From positions 1 through 31,647 of the forward strand of contig USDD01000020.1 in assembly GCA_900553265.1 (NCBI GenBank): a stretch of DNA of 31,647 nucleotides, given 5' to 3'. Position 1 is the first letter of the stretch. Every line of letters begins with the position of its first letter. This document shows positions 1 to 7,328 of the stretch, piece by piece. The notes under the pieces were generated by a model, which had not been told where the DNA came from, ran no database searches, and worked only from the letters and a program-made list of their open reading frames with translations. The stretch comes from an uncultured Eubacteriales bacterium (lineage in GTDB: Bacteria; Bacillota; Clostridia; Christensenellales; Aristaeellaceae). Position numbers and translations under genes: made by a program.

Positions 1-205
1 GCCCTCTCGAGCTCTCCGTGGGTTTTTGACAGCTTGGGCGCGGCCAGAATGGCCGCGCCCAGATCGCTGACAACCCCCGCAATCGCAGAGATTTCCTTAA
101 AAGCCTCTGGCGACCCCAGCAGCGAAACAGCGCCGCCTGCCAGGGCGTGGGGAAATAATCGACGCTCAGCGTCGGAAGGTCGCTGACTTCGGGAAGAACG
201 GACAT
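1..205 (-). pseudogene. 5' part of unidentified leftward gene, probable frameshift
   Basis: A good ribosome site (AAGGAGG) precedes an ATG at 205 on the minus strand. The first ~31 codons read as a natural protein start (MSVLPEVSDLPTLSVDYFPT, then PWQAALFRCWG). The same frame then turns into an Arg/Trp-rich stretch. The neighbouring frame reads SPEAFKEISAIAGVVSDLG and on to the window edge, with far more protein-like composition. Adding one G to the GGGG run at 114-117 joins the two frames cleanly, so this is a one-base deletion, either real or an assembly error. An alternative joining point is TTTCCCC at 149-155. The gene runs off the window, so its length and function are unknown. I only vaguely recall the YFPTxWQA start from uncharacterised Bacillota proteins and do not assign a role. 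Confidence 0.5.
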
Positions 206-317
206 GGAAGAACCTCCTTGCACAATTGCAGCTGAAAAGAAATCTGCAATGCCTCCGGCAAACGGCTGGAAGAAATGCGGCGATCTGCCCATGCGACTGT
301 CTGAAAGCGTCGCAGAA

Positions 318-346
318 ATCATAGCACAGAATGCTTAACAGTACAA
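318..346 (-). promoter_or_regulatory. sigma-A-type promoter for the leftward gene at 205
   Basis: On the minus strand the -35 is TTGTAC (346-341), then a 17-base spacer, then the -10 TATGAT (323-318). It would give a leader of about 100 bases before the ATG at 205. It diverges from the importer promoter at 438-466. Confidence 0.5.
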
Positions 347-359
347 GAGGTGCGCGCCA

Positions 360-375
360 TGTAAACCAGTTTAAT
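360..375. promoter_or_regulatory. possible LacI-family operator
   Basis: TGTAAACCAGTTTA contains the perfect inverted repeat TAAAC-CA-GTTTA at 362-373. The shape (AAAC half-sites around a two-base centre) is that of LacI/GalR operators, which often control sugar importers. It lies between the two divergent promoters. No LacI-type gene is in the window, so the assignment is inference. Confidence 0.3.
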
Positions 376-437
376 TTGTCAACGAATTGAATTATTAGGC
401 GAAACTCACAAAAATAGCACAAAGCAGAAACTGGCAC

Positions 438-466
438 TTGACAAAAGATTGAAGGATGAGGATAAT
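438..466 (+). promoter_or_regulatory. consensus promoter of the sugar importer operon
   Basis: Perfect -35 TTGACA (438-443), 17-base spacer, -10 GATAAT (461-466, five of six consensus). Predicted start is near 473, giving a leader of about 85 bases before the binding-protein ATG at 559. The rest of 206-558 holds the divergent promoter and possible operator listed separately. I see no gene there. Confidence 0.75.
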
Positions 467-558
467 AGGAATGTATCATTGATGAATGGACTGCGGGCGA
501 CGTAAAAAACAGCCGTGAATGCAGGACATACGTCAAAATATAGAGGAGGGTATCATTC

Positions 559-2064
559 ATGAAGAAGACCCGTATCTTTGCCCTGATGCTTTGCGTCGTC
601 ATGATGCTGGCCACCTTCGCGGTCACTGCGTCCGCGGAAGAGCTGACCTATCAGGGAACCATCACCATGTACGCTCAGGCTCTGACCCCCGTCGAGGCTT
701 CTGAGACCAATCCCCGCGCCATCACCGGCTTCAAGACCGTTGCGGAGCAGTGGGAAGCGATGCACCCCGGCATCACCATCGAGTTCCTGGATCAGGTTGC
801 CTCCGGCACCGATTATCTGACCTGGCTGAAGACCAAGATGGCCGGCGCTCAGGCTCCCGACATCTTCTGGCAGCATGCCTCCAACATCAACGGCGGCGCC
901 ATCCCGTCCGGCTCCAACATCGACCTCGGCGAAGCGCTGCAGCGCCCAAACAAGTACGTTGAGGGCAACGAGCACTGGATCGATCTGTTCCCGGATTTCG
1001 TCAACGCGGCCAACCAGGGCCCCAACGGCGAGCAGCCCGTCATCAACGCCGACTACGTCGGCACCGCGGTGTACTACAATGTCGACCTGTTCAAGCAGGC
1101 TGGCGTTGAGGTTCCCGAGAACGGTCAGGTCACCTGGGCGCAGTACTGCGACATGTGCGAGAAGCTGAAGGCCGCGGGCATCACCCCCTGGGCTTTCTCC
1201 TTCGGCAACAACCAGGACGACACCTCCTACATCAACTGGTGGACCCGTCTGTTCAACACCAACTTCTACTACAATGACTTCGACAATCTGGCCGTCATCG
1301 ACAACACCAAGACGACCCTGACCCCCGCGGAAGTCATGATCGCCTTCAAGAACGGCTACTTCGGCGTGGACAACGACAAGTGGCTGGCCTGGTGGCCCAT
1401 CATGAAGGAGCAGGTGGACAACTACATGCCCGCCGATTCCATCTCCGCCGCCTCCACCCGCACCACGATCCAGACCCAGTTCCTGTCCGGCGACATCGCC
1501 ATGATCTGGGAAGGCTCCTGGGCGCCCAACGACTTCGCGGCCGCGAACATCTCCTTCGAGGTCGGCTCCTTCCCGTTCCCCTACATGACCTCTGAGTCTT
1601 CCGAGTACGCTACGGACGCGTTCGTCTCCGGCTGCGTTGGCGGCCCCTACGCTGCGTTCCAGTACGCCGTCTCCTCTCCGAAGGCCAATGAGACCATGAC
1701 CGACGAGAAGTTCGAAGCCTGCATCGACTGGCTCATGTTCGCCACCACTCCCGAGAACGATTCTCTGATCTGCAACGACAACGGCGCCTTCATCCCCACC
1801 GTCAAGGGCTCCGTTCCCTCTGAAGCCAATCAGGGCCTGGTCGCGCTGCTCGAGGGCGATTCCCACGTCATCGACGACGGCATGGTCTGCCTGAACGGCA
1901 CCGCCTTCGCGGATCTGTACTATCGTACCTTCCAGCAGTTCCTGCGCGGCGACCTGACCATGGATCAGGTTAAGGAAACCCTGCGCGACGACCTGGAGGA
2001 GACCGTCGACGAGTACATCGAGGACAACAACCTCGAGGACGTCGTCGCCGAGTACGTCAAGTAA
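559..2064 (+). CDS. Sugar ABC transporter extracellular solute-binding protein (family 1)
   Basis: A 501-residue secreted protein that would capture a sugar or oligosaccharide and deliver it to the permeases encoded just downstream. An N-terminal signal peptide (MKKTR, then a hydrophobic core ending in TASA-EE) fits signal peptidase I cleavage near residue 27. The mature part has the family-1 binding-protein layout: an early AEQWEAMHPGITIEF strand, a central GTAVYYNVDLFKQAGVEVP segment, and FLSGDIAMIWEGSW. I see no convincing lipobox: the only early Cys sits in LMLC, although Gram-positive binding proteins are usually lipoproteins. Ribosome site GAGGAGGG lies 8 bases before the ATG. It is first in the operon and separated from the permeases by a strong hairpin, which fits higher expression of the binding protein. 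The substrate cannot be told from sequence alone; two GH127-type enzymes elsewhere in the window make arabinose-containing sugars one possibility. Confidence 0.9.
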   Translation: MKKTRIFALMLCVVMMLATFAVTASAEELTYQGTITMYAQALTPVEASETNPRAITGFKTVAEQWEAMHPGITIEFLDQVASGTDYLTWLKTKMAGAQAPDIFWQHASNINGGAIPSGSNIDLGEALQRPNKYVEGNEHWIDLFPDFVNAANQGPNGEQPVINADYVGTAVYYNVDLFKQAGVEVPENGQVTWAQYCDMCEKLKAAGITPWAFSFGNNQDDTSYINWWTRLFNTNFYYNDFDNLAVIDNTKTTLTPAEVMIAFKNGYFGVDNDKWLAWWPIMKEQVDNYMPADSISAASTRTTIQTQFLSGDIAMIWEGSWAPNDFAAANISFEVGSFPFPYMTSESSEYATDAFVSGCVGGPYAAFQYAVSSPKANETMTDEKFEACIDWLMFATTPENDSLICNDNGAFIPTVKGSVPSEANQGLVALLEGDSHVIDDGMVCLNGTAFADLYYRTFQQFLRGDLTMDQVKETLRDDLEETVDEYIEDNNLEDVVAEYVK

Positions 2065-2091
2065 TCAGCGAAAACAGTCTCAAATCGATGG

Positions 2092-2124
2092 GCAATGCCG
2101 CCCGCCTGAAGCGGGCGGCATTGC
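2092..2124 (+). promoter_or_regulatory. intercistronic stem-loop between binding protein and permease genes
   Basis: A perfect 14-bp stem (GCAATGCCGCCCGC / GCGGGCGGCATTGC) with loop CTGAA. No T-run follows, so it is unlikely to stop transcription fully. In malE-malF-type operons such hairpins protect the upstream message and keep binding protein above permease levels; the same role is inferred here. Confidence 0.7.
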
Positions 2125-2231
2125 TGCTGAATATTTTCAGCCTTCTGCCCGCACCCGGCGGGCGCTCACGGGAAGCAGGTTGTCAAACTTGAAGGCCCGG
2201 CTCGATATCGAAACACATTGGAGGGGTTTGT

Positions 2232-3149
2232 ATGGGAAAGAACGTCGGCGCGCCGAAGGATCTCCGCGTTCACTATGAAAAGCGCGAGGTCATGACGGCC
2301 ATTTTGTTCCTGCTTCCGACGATGCTCCTGTTGATTTTCTTCTGCTATTATCCTGCATTCAGCGCGATCAAGGGCTCGTTCTACAAATGGGACGGATTCA
2401 ACGATCCGAAATGGCGCGGCCTGAAGAACTATGAAAAGCTCTTCAAGGACGACGTCTTTATTCTGTCCCTCAAAAACGTCTTCAAGTGGGCCGTCGGCAG
2501 CATCGCCGTTTCGATGCTCGCTCCGATGATCGGCGCACTGATGATCTTCAATCTGAAAAACAAAAAGATTCAGTACTGGTATCGCGTGGCGTTCGTGCTG
2601 CCCATGGTCGTGCCGGCCGTCGTCACCATCCAGATCTGGACTTTCCTGTATAATCCCAACATCGGCGTTATCAATCAGCTGCTAAGGGCCATAGGACTGG
2701 ATTCGCTGGCGCATAACTGGCTGGGCGAGACCAGTCTGGTCATCCCGTCGCTGGTCTTCGTGGGCTTCCCGTGGATCTCCGGCTTCAACCTGCTGATCTA
2801 CTACGCCGGCCTGCAGAGCATTTCCTCCGACGTGCTGGAGTACGCCGAAATCGACGGCTGCACCGGCTGGAACAAGATCCGCTATATCCAGCTGCCCCTG
2901 ATCCTCGGTCAGGTCAAGCTGCTGCTGATCCTGGGCCTCATCAACACGCTGCAGAACATCACGCTGCCGCTGCTGATGACCAACGGCGGCCCCGCCTACG
3001 ACTCCTACACGCCGGGTCTGTACATGTACTTCCAGGCCTTCCGCCTTGGCTCTTACTCCATGGCCAACACCATCGCCACCGTCATGTTCGTCATCATCAT
3101 GGCTCTGACGCTGCTGTCCACGCGCCTGAAGAGCAAGGTCGATCAGTGA
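2232..3149 (+). CDS. Sugar ABC transporter permease, MalF/LacF type
   Basis: A 305-residue inner-membrane permease, one half of the importer channel. Hydrophobic segments begin at about 22-42, 84-106 and 115-140, with further ones at 168-192, 226-248 and 277-297. The cytoplasmic EAA loop that docks the ATPase is at about 203-224 (EYAEIDGCTGWNKIRYIQLP). GGAGGGG lies 8 bases upstream of the ATG. It follows the binding-protein gene after a 167-base gap that holds the intercistronic hairpin, and precedes the partner permease by 19 bases. No ATP-binding subunit is encoded nearby, which is common for Bacillota CUT1 systems sharing one MsmK-like ATPase encoded elsewhere. Confidence 0.92.
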   Translation: MGKNVGAPKDLRVHYEKREVMTAILFLLPTMLLLIFFCYYPAFSAIKGSFYKWDGFNDPKWRGLKNYEKLFKDDVFILSLKNVFKWAVGSIAVSMLAPMIGALMIFNLKNKKIQYWYRVAFVLPMVVPAVVTIQIWTFLYNPNIGVINQLLRAIGLDSLAHNWLGETSLVIPSLVFVGFPWISGFNLLIYYAGLQSISSDVLEYAEIDGCTGWNKIRYIQLPLILGQVKLLLILGLINTLQNITLPLLMTNGGPAYDSYTPGLYMYFQAFRLGSYSMANTIATVMFVIIMALTLLSTRLKSKVDQ

Positions 3150-3168
3150 GAAAAGGAGGCTCAAAAAA

Positions 3169-4011
3169 ATGCAGCCCGTTATTCATGAAAAGAAAAAAAG
3201 GTTTCAGAATCCGGTTCTCAACATTCTGCTGATTATCCTGCTCATTCTGACCTTCTACCCGCTGTTCTTCACCTTCCTCACGTCCTTCAAGGACAACAAC
3301 CAGTTCTTCACCAACTTCTGGGGCTTCGCGAACCCCGTCCATCTGGAGAACTATCGCGACGCCTTCGCGGCCATCATGCCGTATCTGCTCAACAGCGTCA
3401 TCATCGCGGTGATCTCCATCTTCTTCATCCTGCTGACCTCGTCGCTGTCGGCCTACACCTTCGCGCGTCTGCGCTTCCCGGGCAAGGAAGTCGTCTACAT
3501 GACGATTCTGGCCCTGATGATGATCCCCGGCATGCTGATGCTGATTCCGCAGTACATCCTGCTGCGCGACCTGAAGCTGCTGGACTCCTTCACGGGCATC
3601 ATGATCGGCTACGTCGCCGGCAAGCAGGCGTTCTCGATCTTCATCATGCGCGCGTTCTTCGCCTCTCAGCCCGCCGAGCTGTTCGAGGCCGGCCGCATCG
3701 ACGGCTGCAACGAGGCGCAGGCCTACTACAAGATCGCCCTGCCGCTGATCAAGCCGGTGCTGGGCACCGTCGCCATCATGTCCCTGCTGGACATCTGGAA
3801 CGACTACCTCTGGCCGCTGATCGTCACCTCCGACCCGAGCAAGTTCACCATCTCGCTGGGCCTGCTGAGGTTCACCGGCTCCTTCCAGACCACGCTGTAC
3901 GGCCCGCAGTTCGCAGGCTACATCGTGACGGCTCTGCCGCTGGTGGTGCTGTTCTTCCTGCTGATGAACAGCTTCATCGAGGGCATGACCGCCGGCGCCA
4001 TCAAGGCGTAA
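3169..4011 (+). CDS. Sugar ABC transporter permease, MalG type
   Basis: A 280-residue permease, the second channel half of the CUT1 importer. Six membrane segments can be traced, the first at about 17-39 and the last at about 251-271. The EAA loop is at about 171-194 (LFEAGRIDGCNEAQAYYKIA then LPLI). The start is set by AAAGGAGG about 10 bases before the ATG. Both permeases carry a Cys where many relatives have Ala in the DGA of the EAA loop (IDGC), suggesting they co-evolved with one ATPase. It is the last gene of the operon and is followed at once by an intrinsic terminator. Confidence 0.92.
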   Translation: MQPVIHEKKKRFQNPVLNILLIILLILTFYPLFFTFLTSFKDNNQFFTNFWGFANPVHLENYRDAFAAIMPYLLNSVIIAVISIFFILLTSSLSAYTFARLRFPGKEVVYMTILALMMIPGMLMLIPQYILLRDLKLLDSFTGIMIGYVAGKQAFSIFIMRAFFASQPAELFEAGRIDGCNEAQAYYKIALPLIKPVLGTVAIMSLLDIWNDYLWPLIVTSDPSKFTISLGLLRFTGSFQTTLYGPQFAGYIVTALPLVVLFFLLMNSFIEGMTAGAIKA

Positions 4012-4025
4012 TCTCCAAAAAACCG

Positions 4026-4060
4026 ACGAGCCGCGCTAATTTGCGCGGCTCGTTCTTTTT
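4026..4060 (+). terminator. Rho-independent terminator of the sugar importer operon
   Basis: Stem CGAGCCGCGC / GCGCGGCTCG (4027-4036 and 4043-4052) with loop TAATTT, extended by an A-T pair, followed by TTCTTTTTT. It lies directly after the second permease gene. Confidence 0.9.
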
Positions 4061-4104
4061 TGTGCGCCGAACAGGCAAGTCCCCAGTTGTCAGACCTTTC
4101 GATA

Positions 4105-4177
4105 CCCTCTTTAGAGGGAGGCCACAAGAGTTAAGCCCTTACAGGGCTTGGTCAAACCACCCGTTCAACGAGTGGTT
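4105..4177. repeat. three consecutive hairpins between converging operons
   Basis: Three inverted repeats follow one another: CCCTC/GAGGG (4105-4118), AAGCCCT/AGGGCTT with a 3-base loop (4133-4149), and AACCAC/GTGGTT with an inner CGT/ACG (4155-4177). None has a clear T-run on either strand. They may act as a weak terminator for the leftward glycyl-radical operon ending at 4195, or be an intergenic repeat family. Confidence 0.5.
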
Positions 4178-4194
4178 GTGGCTCCACGAGCCGC

Positions 4195-5040
4195 TCAGAA
4201 CACCCGGTACGGGATGCCCATTCGGTCGAAGATTTCCGTGTGGAACCGGGGCGGGACGCTCTCGTCGAAGCCCGGCGCGTATTCCCGGCCCACCATTTCG
4301 TATTTGGCTCCGGCGGCGCGCTGATAGGGCAGCACGTCGACGCGCACCAGCGATTTGGAGTTCTTCACCAGCTCTGCCGCGGTTTCGAAGTGGAACGGGG
4401 TGTCGTTTACGCCGGGAATGATGGGCATGCGCAGCAGGAACGGCACGCCGCCCGCGGCCAGCTGCTCAGCGTGGCGGCGGATCCGCGCCTGAGGCACGCC
4501 GGTGTACTTCTGGTGCAGCTCGGGGTCGGACACCTTCCAGTCCATCAGAATCAGGCGGCATCTGCGCATCGCATCGTCGAACACGTCGTCCGGCGCGTAG
4601 CCGCTGGTCTCGACGGCCGCCGGAATCTCGCCGAGGCGGTCGATGACTTCCGCCACGAAGGGCCACTGCATCAGCGGCTCGCCGCCGGAGAAGGTCACGC
4701 CGCCGCCCGAGAGGGCGTACACGTCCGCGTCCCTGCGCAGCCGCGCCGCCAGCGCCTCCGCCGTCCACTGAGCGCCCACGATCCTGCGTAAGCCTCCGCG
4801 GCAGACGGGAACGCACTCGCCGCAGGCCACGCAGCCGTCGGGATGGCGGCACACCCGCCGGCACGCCCCGCAGTGGACGCAGGCCGCGCGGCTGACCATC
4901 AGCTCGCGCTTCGGGGAGAGGCCCTCGGGGTTGTGGCACCAGCGGCAGCGCAGCGGGCAGCCCTTCATGAACACCGTGGTGCGGATGCCGGGCCCGTCGT
5001 ACACGGCGAATTCCTTGACGTCGAAGACCACGCCGTTCAT
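4195..5040 (-). CDS. Glycyl-radical enzyme activating enzyme (radical SAM)
   Basis: A 281-residue PflA-type activase that would install the glycyl radical on the adjacent enzyme by SAM cleavage at a [4Fe-4S] cluster. The radical-SAM motif is CPLRCRWC (C28, C32, C35). An inserted two-cluster ferredoxin-like domain follows, with Cys at 54, 57, 60, 64 and 70, 73, 76, 80; this is typical of activases for non-PFL glycyl-radical enzymes. The SAM-binding glycine motif is TFSGGEPL at 116-123. The frame stays open far upstream (to 5559), but the start at 5040 (MNGVVFDVKEFAVYDGPGIR) is the family start and its ATG overlaps the TGA of the enzyme gene (ATGA), so translation is probably coupled. Confidence 0.93.
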   Translation of the reverse strand: MNGVVFDVKEFAVYDGPGIRTTVFMKGCPLRCRWCHNPEGLSPKRELMVSRAACVHCGACRRVCRHPDGCVACGECVPVCRGGLRRIVGAQWTAEALAARLRRDADVYALSGGGVTFSGGEPLMQWPFVAEVIDRLGEIPAAVETSGYAPDDVFDDAMRRCRLILMDWKVSDPELHQKYTGVPQARIRRHAEQLAAGGVPFLLRMPIIPGVNDTPFHFETAAELVKNSKSLVRVDVLPYQRAAGAKYEMVGREYAPGFDESVPPRFHTEIFDRMGIPYRVF

Positions 5041-7058
5041 AGCGTCAGCTCCGCGCGGCGAATGATGTGGTCCTGATAGCACTTGTCCAGCTCCACGAAA
5101 TAGCCGCTCCAGCCCCAGACGCGCACGATGAGGTTGCGATAATTCTCCGGATGCTTCTGCGCGTCCAGCAGGCGGTCGCGGTTGACCGTGTTCAGCTGAA
5201 TCTGATGGCCGCCCCGGAGGATGAACAGGCGCACCAGCTGGGTGACCTTCCGGATGGCCTCGTCCTGGGCGAACACGCTGTCCGAGAACTCGATGGTCAG
5301 CGGCCCGCCGTTGATGACGCGGCCCAGATGGGGCTTGGTGAAGGACTTGATCAGCGACACCGGGCCGTTGAGCCTGAGGTTCAGCGACGGCGCGTAGTTG
5401 GCCGGCAGCGGAACGCCCGCCTCGCGGCCGTCGGCGGTCGCCCCCAGCGACGCGGCGTGGGAGACGTAGTACATCGCCGTGCCCGTGCCCGCGCGCACGA
5501 CGCCGCCGCGCTCGTTCCTCCGGCCGCGCACCGCGTCGGCGAACACGTCCAGCAGCCACACGCCGTACTGATCCGCCCGGTCGTCGTCGTTGCCCATCTT
5601 CGGCGCATTGCGCAGCCGGCTGCGCAGCGCGTCGAAGCCCACGAAGTTCGCCTTCAGCGCCGAGACCACCTCTCCGGCGGGAACGCCCTCGCCGAACACC
5701 ACCTGATCCACCGCGGCGAGCATGTCCGCCGCCGGCGCGAGGCCCGTGCCGTGCAGGCCCCAGTTGTTGTACTTGCAGCCCAGCGAAATGTCCCGCGCGT
5801 TCTCCACGCAGCCCTCGAAGAACAGCGACAGGAACGGCGAGGGAATGACGTACAGGTTCTTCTTTTTCGCCAGAATTTCGTCCACACGCTCGAAGATCGC
5901 CGCCCGGACGCGGGTTTTGAGCGCCTCCATGTCCGCGCAGTCGCTCAGAGACGTGCGAATCACCTGATCGACGCTGTTGACGAAGGGCATCGCGTCGATG
6001 TTCGGAATCTCCATGCCCTTTCCGGGGATGATGAACTCCCAGCAGGCGGCCATGGCGTAATCGCGCGCGTCGCGCTCCTCGTAGCCCAGCGCCTCCAGCG
6101 CCGGAATGGCCACGTCGTCGTTTTCATACTGGGGAAAGCCCAGCCCCAGCCAAGTCAGCCGCGTGCCCAGCTCGTAGACCGAGAGGGGCGTGTCGCGGTT
6201 CACGCGCAGGTTGATCTTCGGGTCGATGAGCCGCAGCTCCGCCGACGCGCGCAGGCACATCTCGCTCAGCATGTTGTAGCCGTCCCGGCCGTCGGGGGTC
6301 ATGCCGCCGAGCACGATGCTCTGGCCGTTGTCGCCCTGCTGCATGCCGGGATACAGGTCGCTGTCGCGGTTGCAGCTGAGGAAGAAGGCCTCCAGCAGCT
6401 CGAAGGCGCTGTCCTCGGTCTCGGTTCCCGCCGCCAGATCGCGCTGAAGATACGGGAACATGTACTGATCGAAGCGCCCGAGGGTGTTGTGATAGTCGCC
6501 CTCGGCCCACAGGGCGAAGTGGAGAATGCGCAGGCTCTGCAGCGCCTCGCGGAACGTCCGGGGCGGACGGGCCGGCACGCGGTCGAGCACGTCGGCCAGC
6601 GCCGCGTCGCCCTGAGATCGGGCATAGGCCGCGTATCGGGCCGTCAGGGACAGAACCGCGTCGATGGACAGGCGCATCGCGGCGTGCTCGCCGCCGTCGG
6701 TGAGGGAATCGCGAATGGCGATCAGGCCCTTTCGCATCACGGACGCGTAGTCCGGCGAGAGATTGCTCACATTGCCCAGCTCGTGGATGGTGTGCCCTGC
6801 GCAGACCTCCGCCCATTCCTCGTCGGAGAACTGCCGCGGCAGGTTCGGAACCGTCCGCGTGAACGCGATCAGCTCGCCCGGCAGCAGCACCGGCGTCTCC
6901 GCGTCCAGCGCGCACTTCAGGCGAATCGCCGTGCGCATCGCGTCCGACAGCGCGGGATCGCGCCATGCGCGCTCCACGTTTTCCTCCGCCGCCCTGCGAT
7001 AGACATGGTGCCGCTTATCCCACTGAAACCGCTTCAGCATTTCGATTCTTTCCGTCAT
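5037..7058 (-). CDS. Glycyl-radical enzyme of unassigned substrate (PFL-like family)
   Basis: A 673-residue cytoplasmic oxygen-sensitive radical enzyme. The C-terminal glycyl-radical motif is RVWGWSGYFVEL with Gly649 as the radical site. The loop aligning with the GCVEP active site of dehydratases and lyases reads MAACWEFIIPGKGME, giving Cys339 as the likely thiyl residue and Glu341 as the likely general base. Other family signatures are GRFDQYMFPY (about 194-203), PKINLRV (280-286) and the later GCVENARDISLGCKYN segment (416-430). It is shorter than the usual ~760-840 residues, mostly at the N-terminus. The ACWEF replacement for GCVEP means I cannot assign it to propanediol/glycerol dehydratase, choline lyase, isethionate lyase or hydroxyproline dehydratase. 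GGAGGA precedes the ATG. It forms a two-gene operon with its activase. Confidence 0.88.
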   Translation of the reverse strand: MTERIEMLKRFQWDKRHHVYRRAAEENVERAWRDPALSDAMRTAIRLKCALDAETPVLLPGELIAFTRTVPNLPRQFSDEEWAEVCAGHTIHELGNVSNLSPDYASVMRKGLIAIRDSLTDGGEHAAMRLSIDAVLSLTARYAAYARSQGDAALADVLDRVPARPPRTFREALQSLRILHFALWAEGDYHNTLGRFDQYMFPYLQRDLAAGTETEDSAFELLEAFFLSCNRDSDLYPGMQQGDNGQSIVLGGMTPDGRDGYNMLSEMCLRASAELRLIDPKINLRVNRDTPLSVYELGTRLTWLGLGFPQYENDDVAIPALEALGYEERDARDYAMAACWEFIIPGKGMEIPNIDAMPFVNSVDQVIRTSLSDCADMEALKTRVRAAIFERVDEILAKKKNLYVIPSPFLSLFFEGCVENARDISLGCKYNNWGLHGTGLAPAADMLAAVDQVVFGEGVPAGEVVSALKANFVGFDALRSRLRNAPKMGNDDDRADQYGVWLLDVFADAVRGRRNERGGVVRAGTGTAMYYVSHAASLGATADGREAGVPLPANYAPSLNLRLNGPVSLIKSFTKPHLGRVINGGPLTIEFSDSVFAQDEAIRKVTQLVRLFILRGGHQIQLNTVNRDRLLDAQKHPENYRNLIVRVWGWSGYFVELDKCYQDHIIRRAELTL

Positions 7059-7084
7059 AAACTGAATTCCTCCGCTTTTTTTCT

Positions 7085-7101
7085 ATTATATAACCATTAT
7101 A
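7085..7101 (-). promoter_or_regulatory. -10 region(s) for the glycyl-radical operon
   Basis: Two TATAAT hexamers occur on the minus strand (7090-7085 and 7101-7096), 27 to 43 bases upstream of the enzyme ATG. Neither has a good -35 at 16-18 bases, so the promoter may be weak or need an activator. Confidence 0.4.
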
Positions 7102-7271
7102 CAGGTTTTTCTCATCGAAGCATAGTGCAAATTTCTTTGATACTGCGAGGATATTAAGCCGCGCGCCGTTTCTTCCCCTTTTCGCTCCCGCTTTTTAGAC
7201 AAAACCGCGCCTTTGCCCAGTTTTTGGCCACGGGCGCGGAACTGTCCATTCAAGAAACCGCCGCGGTTGGC

Positions 7272-7277
7272 TATAAT
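7272..7277 (+). promoter_or_regulatory. -10 element of the DUF308-MMPL operon
   Basis: Perfect TATAAT about 52 bases before the ATG at 7329. The hexamer 17 bases upstream is TTCAAG, a poor -35. It diverges from the glycyl-radical operon promoter across a ~270-base gap that otherwise shows no gene. Confidence 0.45.
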
Positions 7278-7328
7278 GATAATCGCGGTTGAAGTGCCGC
7301 GGTCAAAACGTTGCTGGAGGTTGATTGT

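Noticed and set aside
553..1866. Long open frame opposite the sugar-binding protein gene
   Set aside because: High-GC codon use opens the opposite strand. There is no ribosome site, composition is low-complexity (Gly/Val/Asp), and the plus-strand gene is a clear family member.
5067..7157. Open frame of ~700 codons opposite the glycyl-radical enzyme
   Set aside because: Arg/His/Val-rich shadow of a gene with intact catalytic motifs; no start signals.
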